The position numbers and the translations under genes are program-made. Positions 9,101-16,852 of a stretch of DNA of 64,000 bases are shown in pieces. Source of the DNA: an uncultured Adlercreutzia sp. (GTDB lineage: Bacteria; Actinomycetota; Coriobacteriia; Coriobacteriales; Eggerthellaceae); NCBI GenBank assembly GCA_910589165.1, contig CAJUSP010000016.1, forward strand, positions 3,630-67,629, written 5' to 3'. How positions within the stretch are numbered: the first letter of the stretch is position 1; each line of letters starts with the position of its first letter. The notes under the pieces were generated by a model that was given only the letters and a program-made list of their open reading frames with translations, was not told the DNA's origin and searched no databases.

Positions 9101-9853
9101 GAGCACGCTGGCGAGTCGGTTTCCGATGCGGCAGCCGGCAATGTCGTTGGGCCCGGTGCGGCGGGCGCCGACCGTGAGTCGCTGCCGCTAGGGACGTCCC
9201 TAGGCGGCGAGGGATCTGACATACGGGAAGGCGTCCCAGGCGAGGACGCCACGGCGTTGGGCCTGGCCTTCCACCACTTGGCGCAGCAGGCCATCGAACG
9301 GAGCGCCCAAGGAGCGCTCTATGAGCCCGATGAGGTGGCTGTTGAGGCGCAGATTCGAAAAGGGCAGCTCACCGAAGGACAGCGGGACCGATTGCGTCGT
9401 GCGCTGGCGTTCTGGCTTTCCAGCGACGAGGCCGCCCGCTTCGCCGCTCACGCGAACCTCGGCGCCGAGGTGCCCTTCATCGTCGAGTTCGCCCCCGAGC
9501 CCCCGGCGGGCGACGGGGCTGTACCTGTCGAGCCCTTCTACCTGGAGGGCGAGATCGACGGCTTGGCCGACAACGGCGACGGCGCGGCCTTCCTCATCGA
9601 CTACAAGACCGGCGGCAGCCCGGAGGAGACGCCTGAGGCCCTGGACGCGAAGCACCGCCTACAGGCGAGCTGCTACGCCTACGCCCTCATGCGCGCCGGC
9701 TACACGTCGGTGGATGCGCATTTTCTGCGCATCGAGCACGTTTCGGCGACGAACCCCTGCGATCCGCAGATCGTGCCCTATCATTTCACGACCGAGGATA
9801 TGCCGGCTTTAGAGGTGCTCATTCGAGAGCGGCACCGCGAGGCGACGGCATAG
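6110..9853 (+). CDS. addA: ATP-dependent helicase/nuclease subunit A (AddA)
   Basis: This 1,247-residue UvrD/Rep superfamily 1A helicase has its motifs in order: Walker A SAGAGSGKTFTLTRR (about residue 24), MVDEFQDTDKLQ, VGDAQQSIYRFRGAD, TVHASKGLEFPHVAV and RLLYVALTRASKSLM. A C-terminal RecB-family nuclease follows, with EGEIDGLADN and FLIDYKTGG. This is the motor and second nuclease of the AddAB break-resection complex. Around residues 940-1,040 there is an acidic, low-complexity insertion (EEAEGEPAAAADPEDE). It starts at the ATGA overlap with addB behind GGGAGG. Confidence 0.95.
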   Translation: MSLLDGCREGQLQTITTFDRPLMVSAGAGSGKTFTLTRRIAYALTEGAADSGVESIDQVLAITFTVKAAAELRDRIRALLREEGLVEESLKVDEAWVCTIGSMASRILREHALEVGVDPAFEMLEEGEAKFLRAEALERVLARQGEAGDPLVGAVIEEIGLRATGSYGKALVDHAQQVLGCVRSMPEGFDGLRVTLPKHRPADAARKLLEAAYSVLGVAEAWEELDKADGPFRDALCEGVENVQRWLEENPSSDYLDPLFDGEAFCDALFSLPPGSEKYRSKKPDADVFAAWRDAYAEAAFDVAAAMGSRIAVAAVRLARQIDEEYQLIKGPGRLDQSDLLSRCLAAFRAHPELSESYRRRFKLIMVDEFQDTDKLQVEVIRALAQPGFANVCTVGDAQQSIYRFRGADVNVFFDYRDQLTAGAVPPSFALLPDNFRSHGDVLALVDAIFSQPQVFGERFLHLDAQGAVNRQPDAIFDGGAYPRIHIEALHNDTTKETVSSDEAVERAARDIAEHFAALRSRGARPGEMALLLGSMKKAEVYQRALREAGLESLVSGGSGFGKSPEAALVAALLRVAENRDDSEALYQVLASPLFALDDDVLLVLATKDALAQGESLDWPRQPLSAGFFAPDRDVVEAAFGLSDDERRALSAARTMLGRFLARVPHCGASSSVRGLLAESGLLDRLQSRGVEGLAQAANYNKACVIVDELERGSLGAADLSRRYADYIALAKEAPGSLATLDADFVQIMTVHASKGLEFPHVAVAELKDGFSRGIMPAFMVENIGDETYLAAKYLPACAGKANADKCMKFDRPDDEVAGLPLLDGESAPRAYAAESAGRFMRRLLAYLVRQEREEARRLLYVALTRASKSLMLVLRYGKKCREGYGGSWITEDVHDALSWPLDASPSVTMVDFGGKAKARVVSERLLREDTTAEEVEALAESEKEEAEGEPAAAADPEDESAPFLVPVRPLPPDTVFVPARRGREGVCSYSSLSGVHEHAGESVSDAAAGNVVGPGAAGADRESLPLGTSLGGEGSDIREGVPGEDATALGLAFHHLAQQAIERSAQGALYEPDEVAVEAQIRKGQLTEGQRDRLRRALAFWLSSDEAARFAAHANLGAEVPFIVEFAPEPPAGDGAVPVEPFYLEGEIDGLADNGDGAAFLIDYKTGGSPEETPEALDAKHRLQASCYAYALMRAGYTSVDAHFLRIEHVSATNPCDPQIVPYHFTTEDMPALEVLIRERHREATA

Positions 9854-9928
9854 GGGCGGCCTCTCGTGGCGCCCGAGCGGCAGCGACGAGGGCCGCTCCC
9901 CAATGAGCGACAAGCAAGGAGGCCAGCC

Positions 9929-10234
9929 ATGGCGCGTGAGCATACCGGAACCAACCGCGACCGCAGCGAGTACTACGGCGCCCTGCAAGATGTGGTCGAC
10001 GGCCTGTACGCCGAGTGGGGCGATTTGGATCCGACCATCGCCGAGGCCCTCGGCGCCAAGGTGCGTCGGCTCGATGTGGTGCTCGCCGCCGAGGCGGCCG
10101 ACCTGCCCGACGAGCTGCTGCGCATCGTCACGCTGCTGCCTCCCGGCGACTACACCCGCGACCGCCTCTGCACCCAGCTCAACAGCGCCATCGCCGGCCA
10201 CGCCTGGGGCCAGGTCTACGGCACGGTGGAATAG
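9929..10234 (+). CDS. Small protein downstream of addA, unknown function
   Basis: This 101-residue protein starts at an ATG preceded by AAGGAGG seven bases upstream. It is soluble and largely helical (YYGALQDVVDGLYAEWGDLD, then LLPPGDYTRDRLCTQLNSAIAG). I recognise no family. It follows addA by 75 bases on the same strand and may be cotranscribed, which makes a link to recombination possible but unproven. Confidence 0.65.
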   Translation: MAREHTGTNRDRSEYYGALQDVVDGLYAEWGDLDPTIAEALGAKVRRLDVVLAAEAADLPDELLRIVTLLPPGDYTRDRLCTQLNSAIAGHAWGQVYGTVE

Positions 10235-10273
10235 GGAGTCTCCATTCGCGGTTATGCGCGATTATACCGTGGC

Positions 10274-10309
10274 AAAAAGAGGGGCCCGAAAGCCGACGCC
10301 TCCGGGCCC
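10274..10309 (-). terminator. Intrinsic terminator of the dimethylarginine hydrolase gene
   Basis: Read on the minus strand, a 7-bp perfect stem (GGGCCCG / CGGGCCC) with a 14-nt loop is followed by CTCTTTTTG. It lies 48 bases past the stop of the gene at 10,357 and also faces the end of the small gene at 9,929. Confidence 0.8.
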
Positions 10310-10356
10310 TTGCGCAGGCTTATGCCCGCTCTAGGCTTCCGTATGCCCCAAAGCGC

Positions 10357-11133
10357 TTAGAAGCGCAGGCTCAGGCAGGAAAGGCCGCCGTCCACCTTGC
10401 GGTACTCGGAAGTGTCCACCACGAGCGTCTTGTAGCCCAGATCCTGCACGGCCTTCAGCACCGTGGGGTAGCCCTCGGGTACGATGACGGTGCCGTTCAC
10501 CCAGATGCAGTTGGCGCCGTAGGCCTCGTCCTCGGGCACGACCACCTTGTTGTACTCGGCGAAGTCGGGCTTGTCGATGAACTCGCCGGACACCAGCATG
10601 TTGCCGTCTTCCAGGTAGTTCACGCCGGTCTTCAGGTGCAGCACTTCCTCCAGCGGCACCTCGGAGCCCTCGAGCCCCCAGCCTTCCAGAATCTCGATGA
10701 ATTGGCGGATGCCCTCCTCGTTGGTGCGGGCCGAGCGGCCCACGTAGAAGTGGTCGCCCACCATCATGACGTCGCCGCCGTCCAGCGTGCCGGGCGCCAC
10801 GATGTGCTTGACGTGCTCGTCGTCGAAGAACTGGCGAATGGTCGGCTCGATCTCGTCCTTCTCGCCGTTGCGGCTTTCGGCGCCGGGGTTGGTGATGATG
10901 GCGCCGCAGCGGGTGATGACGGCCGGATCCTCCACGAAGCAGGAATCCGGGTACTGCTCGAGCGCGGGCAGCTCGGTCACTTCCACGCCGCACTGCTTCA
11001 GGGCCGCGATGTAGTCGTCGTGCTCCTCGACGGCGCGCTCGTAGATGGGCTGGCCGAGCTCCGGGGCGCTCGTGATGCCGTCGCACAGCGACCGGCCGGG
11101 CTTGCGGACGATGACGTTGGTGAACTTGGTCAT
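10357..11133 (-). CDS. Dimethylarginine dimethylaminohydrolase-like guanidino hydrolase
   Basis: This 258-residue protein belongs to the amidinotransferase/pentein fold. Family motifs seen are PDSCFVEDPAV (substrate carboxylate site), TLDGGDVM (catalytic Asp/Glu region), GRSARTNEEG and a C-terminal GGLSCLSLRF holding the nucleophile Cys. The length matches bacterial DDAH (about 255 residues), not arginine deiminase (about 400). The expected reaction is hydrolysis of N-omega-methylated arginines to citrulline plus methylamines, although some relatives act on other guanidines. The ATG at 11,133 has AAGGAGC upstream. No other arginine-pathway gene is adjacent. Confidence 0.85.
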   Translation of the reverse strand: MTKFTNVIVRKPGRSLCDGITSAPELGQPIYERAVEEHDDYIAALKQCGVEVTELPALEQYPDSCFVEDPAVITRCGAIITNPGAESRNGEKDEIEPTIRQFFDDEHVKHIVAPGTLDGGDVMMVGDHFYVGRSARTNEEGIRQFIEILEGWGLEGSEVPLEEVLHLKTGVNYLEDGNMLVSGEFIDKPDFAEYNKVVVPEDEAYGANCIWVNGTVIVPEGYPTVLKAVQDLGYKTLVVDTSEYRKVDGGLSCLSLRF

Positions 11134-11224
11134 GGGTAAGCTCCTTGTCGATGTATCGCGCGCGGTTTTGCGCACAGCGACAGTGTAGCCCTAACCCCGC
11201 GTCAACTGAAGCCCCAAACGAGAA

Positions 11225-11479
11225 CTATCCCTCTTCGCGCTCGAGCAGCAGATCGGCCAAAAAGCGGATGATGTCGTCGGACTCGTAGAGCGGCTTGCCG
11301 TCGACGACCAGGCAGGGCACCTGGCCCTTGCCGCCGATGCGGATGAGCTCGTCCTTCACGCCCGGCTCGAGCACGTCGCGCATGGGCATGGCGATGTCCT
11401 CTTCCTCCATGAAGGCGATCACTTTGTGGCAAAACGGGCACGTGGGCTTGTAGTACAGAACCATGTTGTCGAAATACAT
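11225..11479 (-). CDS. Glutaredoxin/GST N-terminal-like thioredoxin-fold protein
   Basis: This 84-residue protein has a redox-type CPFC motif at about residue 14 (YYKPTCPFCHKV) and the conserved cis-Pro segment GQVPCLVVDGKPLYESDDI, as in glutaredoxins and the N-terminal domain of glutathione transferases. It probably acts as a cytoplasmic thiol-disulfide oxidoreductase, although these actinobacteria are not known to make glutathione, so the thiol partner is uncertain. The ATG at 11,479 is preceded by AGGA; longer starts would add an unlikely basic extension. Confidence 0.85.
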   Translation of the reverse strand: MYFDNMVLYYKPTCPFCHKVIAFMEEEDIAMPMRDVLEPGVKDELIRIGGKGQVPCLVVDGKPLYESDDIIRFLADLLLEREEG

Positions 11480-11773
11480 ACCTATTCCTCCGATCGATGC
11501 ACGAACTGACCTGTTAGATGGACAAGATCGCGTTGGTTGCGCGCGAAACTGCCTCCGTGCCATGCTATTACCGTCCCGTGCCCGGAGAAACCGCAGATGG
11601 CGAAATTAATCGAGCTGTCAACCAGGGCTCAGGTTCTCGAAACGCACGGCACCGCTCGGCGCTTATGTAGGGCGTGCGGGTCATGGTTGGGGGTACAATG
11701 GCGCTGTTACCTACTGGCTGCCCGGCAGGCGCACGGTGTGCAGGCGCGGGCGCGTCGCGAAGGAGTTTGCCCC

Positions 11774-12856
11774 ATGGCTCGTGTCTACAACTTTTCCGCC
11801 GGTCCCGCGGTGCTGCCCGAGGAGGTCCTGCGCCAGGCAGCCGCCGAGATGCTCGACTACAACGGCACCGGCATGTCCGTCATGGAGATGAGCCACCGCT
11901 CGAAGCCCTTCGCCGAGATCATCGAGACCGCCGAGGCCGACCTGCGCGAGCTTCTGGCTATCCCCGACAACTACCAGGTGCTGTTCCTGCAGGGCGGCGC
12001 CACCCAGCAGTTCGCCGCCATCCCCATGAACCTCATGCAGAACAAGGTGGCCGACTACATCGTGTCCGGCTCGTGGTCGAAGAAGGCCTGGAAGGAGGCG
12101 CAGCTCTACGGCACCGCCAACTGCGTGGCCTCCTCCGAGGACGAGAACTTCTCCTACGTGCCCGACGTCGACGGCCTTGCGTTCTCGCCCGACGCCGACT
12201 ACGTCTACATCTGCCAGAACGAGACCATCTACGGCACCACCTACCCGAAGCTGCCCGACACCGGCGACATCCCGCTCGTGACCGACGTGAGCTCGATGTT
12301 CCTCTCCGAGCCCATGGACGTGTCGAAGTTCGGGCTCATCTACGGCGGCGTGCAGAAGAACATAGGACCTGCCGGCGTGACCATCGTCATCGTGCGCGAC
12401 GACCTTATCCGCGAGGACGTGCTGCCGTTCACCCCCTCCATCATGCGCTACACCACCCAGGCCAAGGCGAAGTCGCTCTCGAACACGCCCCCGGCCTACG
12501 GCATCTACGTCTGCGGGCTGGTGTTCAAGTGGCTGAAGAACATGGGCGGTCTGGCCGTCATGAAGGAGCGCAACGTCGAGAAGGCGGGCATCCTGTACGA
12601 CTACCTGGACCAGAGCAAGCTGTTCCGCGGCACCGCGCGCAAGGAGGACCGCTCGCTTATGAACGTGCCCTTCGTCACCGGCTCCGACGAGCTGGACGCG
12701 CTGTTCGTGGCCGAGGCGAAGAGCCACGGTATCGAGTCCATCAAGGGGCATCGCTCGGTGGGCGGCATGCGCGCGAGCATCTACAACGCCATGCCGAAGG
12801 CCGGCGTCGAGGCGCTTGTGGCCTTCATGGCCGAGTTCGAGAAGAACAACGGGTAG
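11774..12856 (+). CDS. serC: Phosphoserine aminotransferase
   Basis: This 360-residue fold-type I PLP aminotransferase begins MARVYNFSAGPAVLPEEVL, the SerC signature. The PLP lysine lies in YGGVQKNIGPAGV (about residue 198), with the conserved LQGGATQQFA and RASIYNAM segments. It converts 3-phosphohydroxypyruvate plus glutamate to phosphoserine, the second step of serine synthesis. The ATG at 11,774 follows an AAGGAG site. serA lies directly downstream, so two of the three pathway enzymes are encoded together. Confidence 0.97.
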   Translation: MARVYNFSAGPAVLPEEVLRQAAAEMLDYNGTGMSVMEMSHRSKPFAEIIETAEADLRELLAIPDNYQVLFLQGGATQQFAAIPMNLMQNKVADYIVSGSWSKKAWKEAQLYGTANCVASSEDENFSYVPDVDGLAFSPDADYVYICQNETIYGTTYPKLPDTGDIPLVTDVSSMFLSEPMDVSKFGLIYGGVQKNIGPAGVTIVIVRDDLIREDVLPFTPSIMRYTTQAKAKSLSNTPPAYGIYVCGLVFKWLKNMGGLAVMKERNVEKAGILYDYLDQSKLFRGTARKEDRSLMNVPFVTGSDELDALFVAEAKSHGIESIKGHRSVGGMRASIYNAMPKAGVEALVAFMAEFEKNNG

Positions 12857-12869
12857 CAAGAAGAATGGG

Positions 12870-12896
12870 GAGGCGCGCGGTATGCCCGCGCGCCTC
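12870..12896 (+). terminator. Hairpin between serC and serA
   Basis: An 11-bp perfect stem (GAGGCGCGCGG / CCGCGCGCCTC) with a 5-nt loop lies 14 bases past the serC stop. The tail has few T residues, so partial read-through into serA is likely. Confidence 0.6.
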
Positions 12897-12958
12897 TGCG
12901 TTATGATATGCCGACAGGGAAGATCGTCTCGACGACACGAAGCGAAGGGGCTTGCAGC

Positions 12959-14536
12959 ATGGCGAAGAAGATCCTGGTGACGGAAGATCTCGTTCAAGAG
13001 GGCATCGATGCGCTGACGGAGCAGGGCTACGAGGTCGATATGCTCATCGACCCGAGTCCCGAGGAGCTTATTGGGGCCATCGCGCCCTACGATGCGCTCA
13101 TCGTGCATCCGAACACGCGCGTGACGCCGGAGGTGCTCGATGCCGCCGAGAACCTGAAGATCATCGGACGCGCCGGCGTGACCGTGGACAACATCGACAT
13201 CGAGGCGGCCAGCGAGCGCGGCATCGTCGTGTGCAACGCGCCCACCTCCAACGTCATCTCGGCGGCCGAGCATACCATGGCGCTTCTGCTGGCGGCCGCC
13301 CGCAACATCCCCGAGGCGAGCGCCTCGATGCATGCCGGCGAGTGGCGCCGGGCCGACTTCATGGGAAGCGAGCTCTACGGCAAGACGCTCGCCATCTTCG
13401 GCCTGGGGCGCGTGGGCGGCCTGGTGGCCGAGCGCGCTGCCGCCTTCGGCATGAACCTCATCGGGCACGACCCCTACTGCTCGCCGGAGCGCGCGCTGCA
13501 TTTGGGCGTCACCCTCTACGACGACGTGGCCCCGGTGCTCGCCCAGGCCGACTTCATCACGGTGCACCTGCCGCGCACGGTGAACACCCTGGGCATGTTC
13601 GGCGCCGACGAGTTCGCCGCCATGAAGGACGGCGTGGTGCTGGTGAACGCGGCCCGCGGCGGCATCTTCAATGGTGAGGCCCTGGCCGACTTCGTGGCCG
13701 CCGGCAAGGTGGCTGCCGTGGCAGTGGACTCCTTCGAGGTGGAGCCCTGCACCGACTCGCCCCTGCACGAGTTCCCGAACGCCATCCTGACGCCGCATCT
13801 GTCGCCCATGACCCACGAGGCCCAGCGCCGCGCGAGCACACAGATCGCCGAGTACGTGACAACCGGTTTGGAAGGGGGGCTCGTGGCCACGGCGCTTAAC
13901 CTGTCGCCGGTGCCGGCCGAGGCCTTCGACACCATCGGGCCCTACGTGCACGCTTGCAAGATGATGGGCTCGATGGCCAGCCAGATTCTGGGGCACACGC
14001 CCAAGAGCCTGAAGGTGGAGCTCGCCGGCGCTATCAGCGAGGCCGACCCGGCGCCGCTCGTGGCCGCGGTGCTCGACGGCGGCCTGGCCTATCGGCGCAT
14101 CGGGGCCTTCACGGCGGCCAACGCCGAGTCCATCGCCGCGCGCCACGGCATCTCGGTCCACGCCTCGTCGGTGCGCGACGCGGCCGAGTACGCCTCGTCG
14201 GTGCGCATCGAGGCCGACGGGGTGGAGGTGGCCGCGACGCTGTTCGGCACCGAGCACACGCCGCGCATCATCTCGCTTCTGGGCTACAAGATCGACATCG
14301 CACCCGCGGCCTGCTCGCTCGTGTTCGAGTACGTGGACGCGCCGGGTCGCATCGGCGTCATCGGCACGGTGCTCGGCGAGGCCGGCGCCAACATCACCAC
14401 CATGCAGATCGGCACCAAGCCCGGCGAGGGCTGCGCGCTCGTGTACATGAACGTGGAGGGCACGGTGGACGAGGCGGTGCTCGACCGCCTGCGCGAGGCC
14501 ATCGACCTGCGGAATCTGTGGAAGATCGTGCTATAG
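12959..14536 (+). CDS. serA: D-3-phosphoglycerate dehydrogenase
   Basis: This 525-residue protein is the long (type I) actinobacterial form. It has an N-terminal catalytic/NAD domain with the Rossmann motif FGLGRVGGLVAERA (about residue 146) and the NAARGGIFNGEAL segment, an intervening domain, and a C-terminal ACT domain (LVFEYVDAPGRIGVIGTVLG) for likely feedback control by serine. It oxidises 3-phosphoglycerate to phosphohydroxypyruvate, the first step of serine synthesis. The start at 12,959 is chosen because AAGGGG lies upstream and MAKKILVTEDL is the usual N-terminus. Confidence 0.97.
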   Translation: MAKKILVTEDLVQEGIDALTEQGYEVDMLIDPSPEELIGAIAPYDALIVHPNTRVTPEVLDAAENLKIIGRAGVTVDNIDIEAASERGIVVCNAPTSNVISAAEHTMALLLAAARNIPEASASMHAGEWRRADFMGSELYGKTLAIFGLGRVGGLVAERAAAFGMNLIGHDPYCSPERALHLGVTLYDDVAPVLAQADFITVHLPRTVNTLGMFGADEFAAMKDGVVLVNAARGGIFNGEALADFVAAGKVAAVAVDSFEVEPCTDSPLHEFPNAILTPHLSPMTHEAQRRASTQIAEYVTTGLEGGLVATALNLSPVPAEAFDTIGPYVHACKMMGSMASQILGHTPKSLKVELAGAISEADPAPLVAAVLDGGLAYRRIGAFTAANAESIAARHGISVHASSVRDAAEYASSVRIEADGVEVAATLFGTEHTPRIISLLGYKIDIAPAACSLVFEYVDAPGRIGVIGTVLGEAGANITTMQIGTKPGEGCALVYMNVEGTVDEAVLDRLREAIDLRNLWKIVL

Positions 14537-14570
14537 GAACGCTCGATAGCCCGCTATAGTGCTTTTTCAA

Positions 14571-14592
14571 CGGCGCCCCCATCGGGGCGCCG
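14571..14592 (+). terminator. Terminator after serA
   Basis: A 9-bp perfect stem (CGGCGCCCC / GGGGCGCCG) with a 4-nt loop is followed by TGCTGTTTTGC. It separates serA from leuA. Confidence 0.75.
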
Positions 14593-14641
14593 TGCTGTTT
14601 TGCTATGATGCTTCCAGTCATTTTTAGAGAAAGAAGGAGCC

Positions 14642-16162
14642 ATGACCCGCAAGATCGCCATCTTCGACACTACCTTGCGCGACGGCGAGCAGTCGCCCGG
14701 CGCGTCGATGAATACTGAGGAGAAGCTCGTTATCGCCCGGCAGCTCCTTCGCCTGAATGTGGACGTCATCGAGGCGGGCTTCCCCATTTCCAGCCCCGGC
14801 GACTTCGAGAGCGTGCGCCGCATCTCGGAGCTGGCCGGCGATGCCGCGGTCGTGTGCGCCCTTACCCGCGCGGTGGAGAAGGACATCGACTCGGCGGCCG
14901 ACGCGCTGAAGTACGCCAAACGCCCCCGCATCCACACCGGCATCGGCGTGTCGCCCTCGCACATGCGCGACAAGCTGCGCATCACCGAGGACGAGTGCGT
15001 CGAGCGCGCGGTGAAGTGCGTGAGCTACGCGAAGAAGTTCGTCGACGACGTGCAGTTCTACGCCGAGGACGCCGGCCGGTCCGACTTCGCGTTTCTGGCC
15101 CGCGTCATCGAGGCCGTCATCGGTGCCGGCGCCACGGTGGTGAACATCCCCGACACCACGGGCTACTCGCTGCCCGAGGACTTCGGCGCCCGCATCAAGT
15201 ACCTTATGGACAACGTGAAGGGTATCGACGACGTCACTGTGTCGGTGCACTGCCACAACGACCTGGGCATGGCCACGGCGCTGTCGCTGGCCGGCGTGCG
15301 CAACGGCGCCACGCAGATCGAATGCACCATCAACGGCTTGGGCGAGCGCGCGGGCAACACGGCCATGGAGGAAGTGGTCATGGCCATGCGCATGCACGGC
15401 GAGGAGCTGGACGCCCACACCGACATCAACACCCGCGAGTTCATCAAGGCGAGCCGGCTTGTCAGCTCTATCACCGGCATGAACGTGCAGGCCAACAAGG
15501 CCATCGTGGGCGCCAACGCCTTTGCGCACTCTTCCGGCATCCACCAGGACGGCGTGCTGAAGAAGCGCGACACCTACGAGATCATCGACCCGGCCGAGGT
15601 GGGTGTGGGCGCCAGCCAGATCGTGCTGACGGCCCGCAGCGGGCATGCGGCCTTGAAGCACCGCCTGGAGGAGCTGGGCTACCGCTACGAGGGCGAGGAG
15701 CTCGACCGCCTGTACACGGCCTTCCTCGACGTGGCCGACAAGAAGAAGGAAGTCTACGACGAGGATCTGGAGGCGCTGGTCAACGAGCGCGACCGCGAGG
15801 AAACGGCCATCTACAGCCTCGACGGCGTGCAGGTGAGCTGCGGCTTCCCGCTCACGCCCACGGCCACGGTCACCCTGAAGGGCCCCGACGGCACCGACCG
15901 CACGGTGTGCGAGTGGGGTACTGGCCCCATCGATGCGGTGTACAAGGCCATCGACAAGATCGTGCAGGTGGACAACGACCTGTCCGAGTTCGCCGTGACC
16001 GCCGTGACCCGCGGCATCGACGCGCTCGGCGAGGTGACGGTGCGCGTGAAGGCCGCCGGCGGGGAAGTGTACACCGGGCGCGGCGCCGACGGCGACATCA
16101 TCGTCAGCTCGGCCAAGGCCTACCTGAACGCGCTCAACCGCCTGCTGGGGGAGAAGCGCTAG
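14642..16162 (+). CDS. leuA: 2-isopropylmalate synthase
   Basis: This 506-residue DRE-TIM metallolyase begins MTRKIAIFDTTLRDGEQSPG with the catalytic Arg-Asp pair. The metal-binding HCHNDLGMA is at about residue 205, followed by NGLGERAGNTAMEE. The C-terminal LeuA dimer/regulatory domain is present, consistent with feedback control by leucine. It condenses acetyl-CoA with 2-oxoisovalerate in leucine synthesis. AAGGAG lies just upstream of the ATG. No leuBCD genes are nearby, so leuA stands alone; citramalate synthase is a less likely alternative. Confidence 0.93.
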   Translation: MTRKIAIFDTTLRDGEQSPGASMNTEEKLVIARQLLRLNVDVIEAGFPISSPGDFESVRRISELAGDAAVVCALTRAVEKDIDSAADALKYAKRPRIHTGIGVSPSHMRDKLRITEDECVERAVKCVSYAKKFVDDVQFYAEDAGRSDFAFLARVIEAVIGAGATVVNIPDTTGYSLPEDFGARIKYLMDNVKGIDDVTVSVHCHNDLGMATALSLAGVRNGATQIECTINGLGERAGNTAMEEVVMAMRMHGEELDAHTDINTREFIKASRLVSSITGMNVQANKAIVGANAFAHSSGIHQDGVLKKRDTYEIIDPAEVGVGASQIVLTARSGHAALKHRLEELGYRYEGEELDRLYTAFLDVADKKKEVYDEDLEALVNERDREETAIYSLDGVQVSCGFPLTPTATVTLKGPDGTDRTVCEWGTGPIDAVYKAIDKIVQVDNDLSEFAVTAVTRGIDALGEVTVRVKAAGGEVYTGRGADGDIIVSSAKAYLNALNRLLGEKR

Positions 16163-16195
16163 GGCATCCTCCGATATAACCTATGGGAAACCACC

Positions 16196-16223
16196 GAAAA
16201 GGGCGGCTCAGGCCGCTCTTTTC
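16196..16223. terminator. Terminator after leuA
   Basis: A 12-bp stem with one mismatch (GAAAAGGGCGGC / GCCGCTCTTTTC) and a 4-nt loop. The CTTTTC end supplies the U-rich side on the plus strand. Confidence 0.75.
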
Positions 16224-16264
16224 GTGTATCATGGCGCGAAACGCATCCCGAAGGAGGAGCCCCT

Positions 16265-16843
16265 ATGGCAGACGAGAACAAGCTGGGCCGCAAAATCACC
16301 ACCCTGCGCGAGGCCCATCACCTGACCACCCAGGACCTGGCCGACCGCTGCGGCTTCGAGGTTGAGACGGTCGAGCGCCTGGAGGCCGGCGAGGTGCCGG
16401 CGTCGCTGGCACCGCTCATCAAGCTCACCCGCGCCCTCGGCGTGCGCCTGGGCACCCTCATGGACGACGACGAGGCTTTCGGCCCCGCCTACATCGACGC
16501 CGACCAGATGGCCGCCGTGGAGCAGACGCGCTCGCTGCAGACGGCGAAGGACGCCGGCGACCTGTCCTACTTCAGCCTGGCCGCCGGGCGCCCGTCGCGC
16601 CATATGGACCCCTTCGTCATCACCGTGACGCCCACCGGCGAGGCGAGCCACAAGCTCGACTCCCACGAGGGCGAGGAATGGCTCTACGGCATGGAGGGCG
16701 AGATCGAGATCGAGTACGGCAACGAGGTGTACGTGCTGGGACCGGGCGAGTCCATCTACTACGACTCCATCGTGCCCCACCAGGTGCGTGCGCATAGCGG
16801 CCAGAACGCGAAGTTTTTGGCCTGCGTCTACACCCCCTTCTAA
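16265..16843 (+). CDS. XRE-family regulator with C-terminal cupin domain
   Basis: This 192-residue protein has an N-terminal helix-turn-helix (about residues 8-62: KITTLREAHHLTTQDLADRC) and a C-terminal cupin barrel (about residues 115-190, with SHEGEEWLYGMEGE and SIYYDSIVPHQVRAH) that would sense a small ligand. AAGGAGG precedes the ATG. It ends nine bases before the acyl-CoA ligase gene, so it probably controls that operon in response to a related metabolite. The ligand is unknown. Confidence 0.9.
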   Translation: MADENKLGRKITTLREAHHLTTQDLADRCGFEVETVERLEAGEVPASLAPLIKLTRALGVRLGTLMDDDEAFGPAYIDADQMAAVEQTRSLQTAKDAGDLSYFSLAAGRPSRHMDPFVITVTPTGEASHKLDSHEGEEWLYGMEGEIEIEYGNEVYVLGPGESIYYDSIVPHQVRAHSGQNAKFLACVYTPF

Positions 16844-16852
16844 GGAGCGCTT

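Noticed and set aside
11711..14257. An 848-codon antisense frame over serC and serA
   Set aside because: Shadow of two confidently identified genes; no ribosome site or recognisable motifs.
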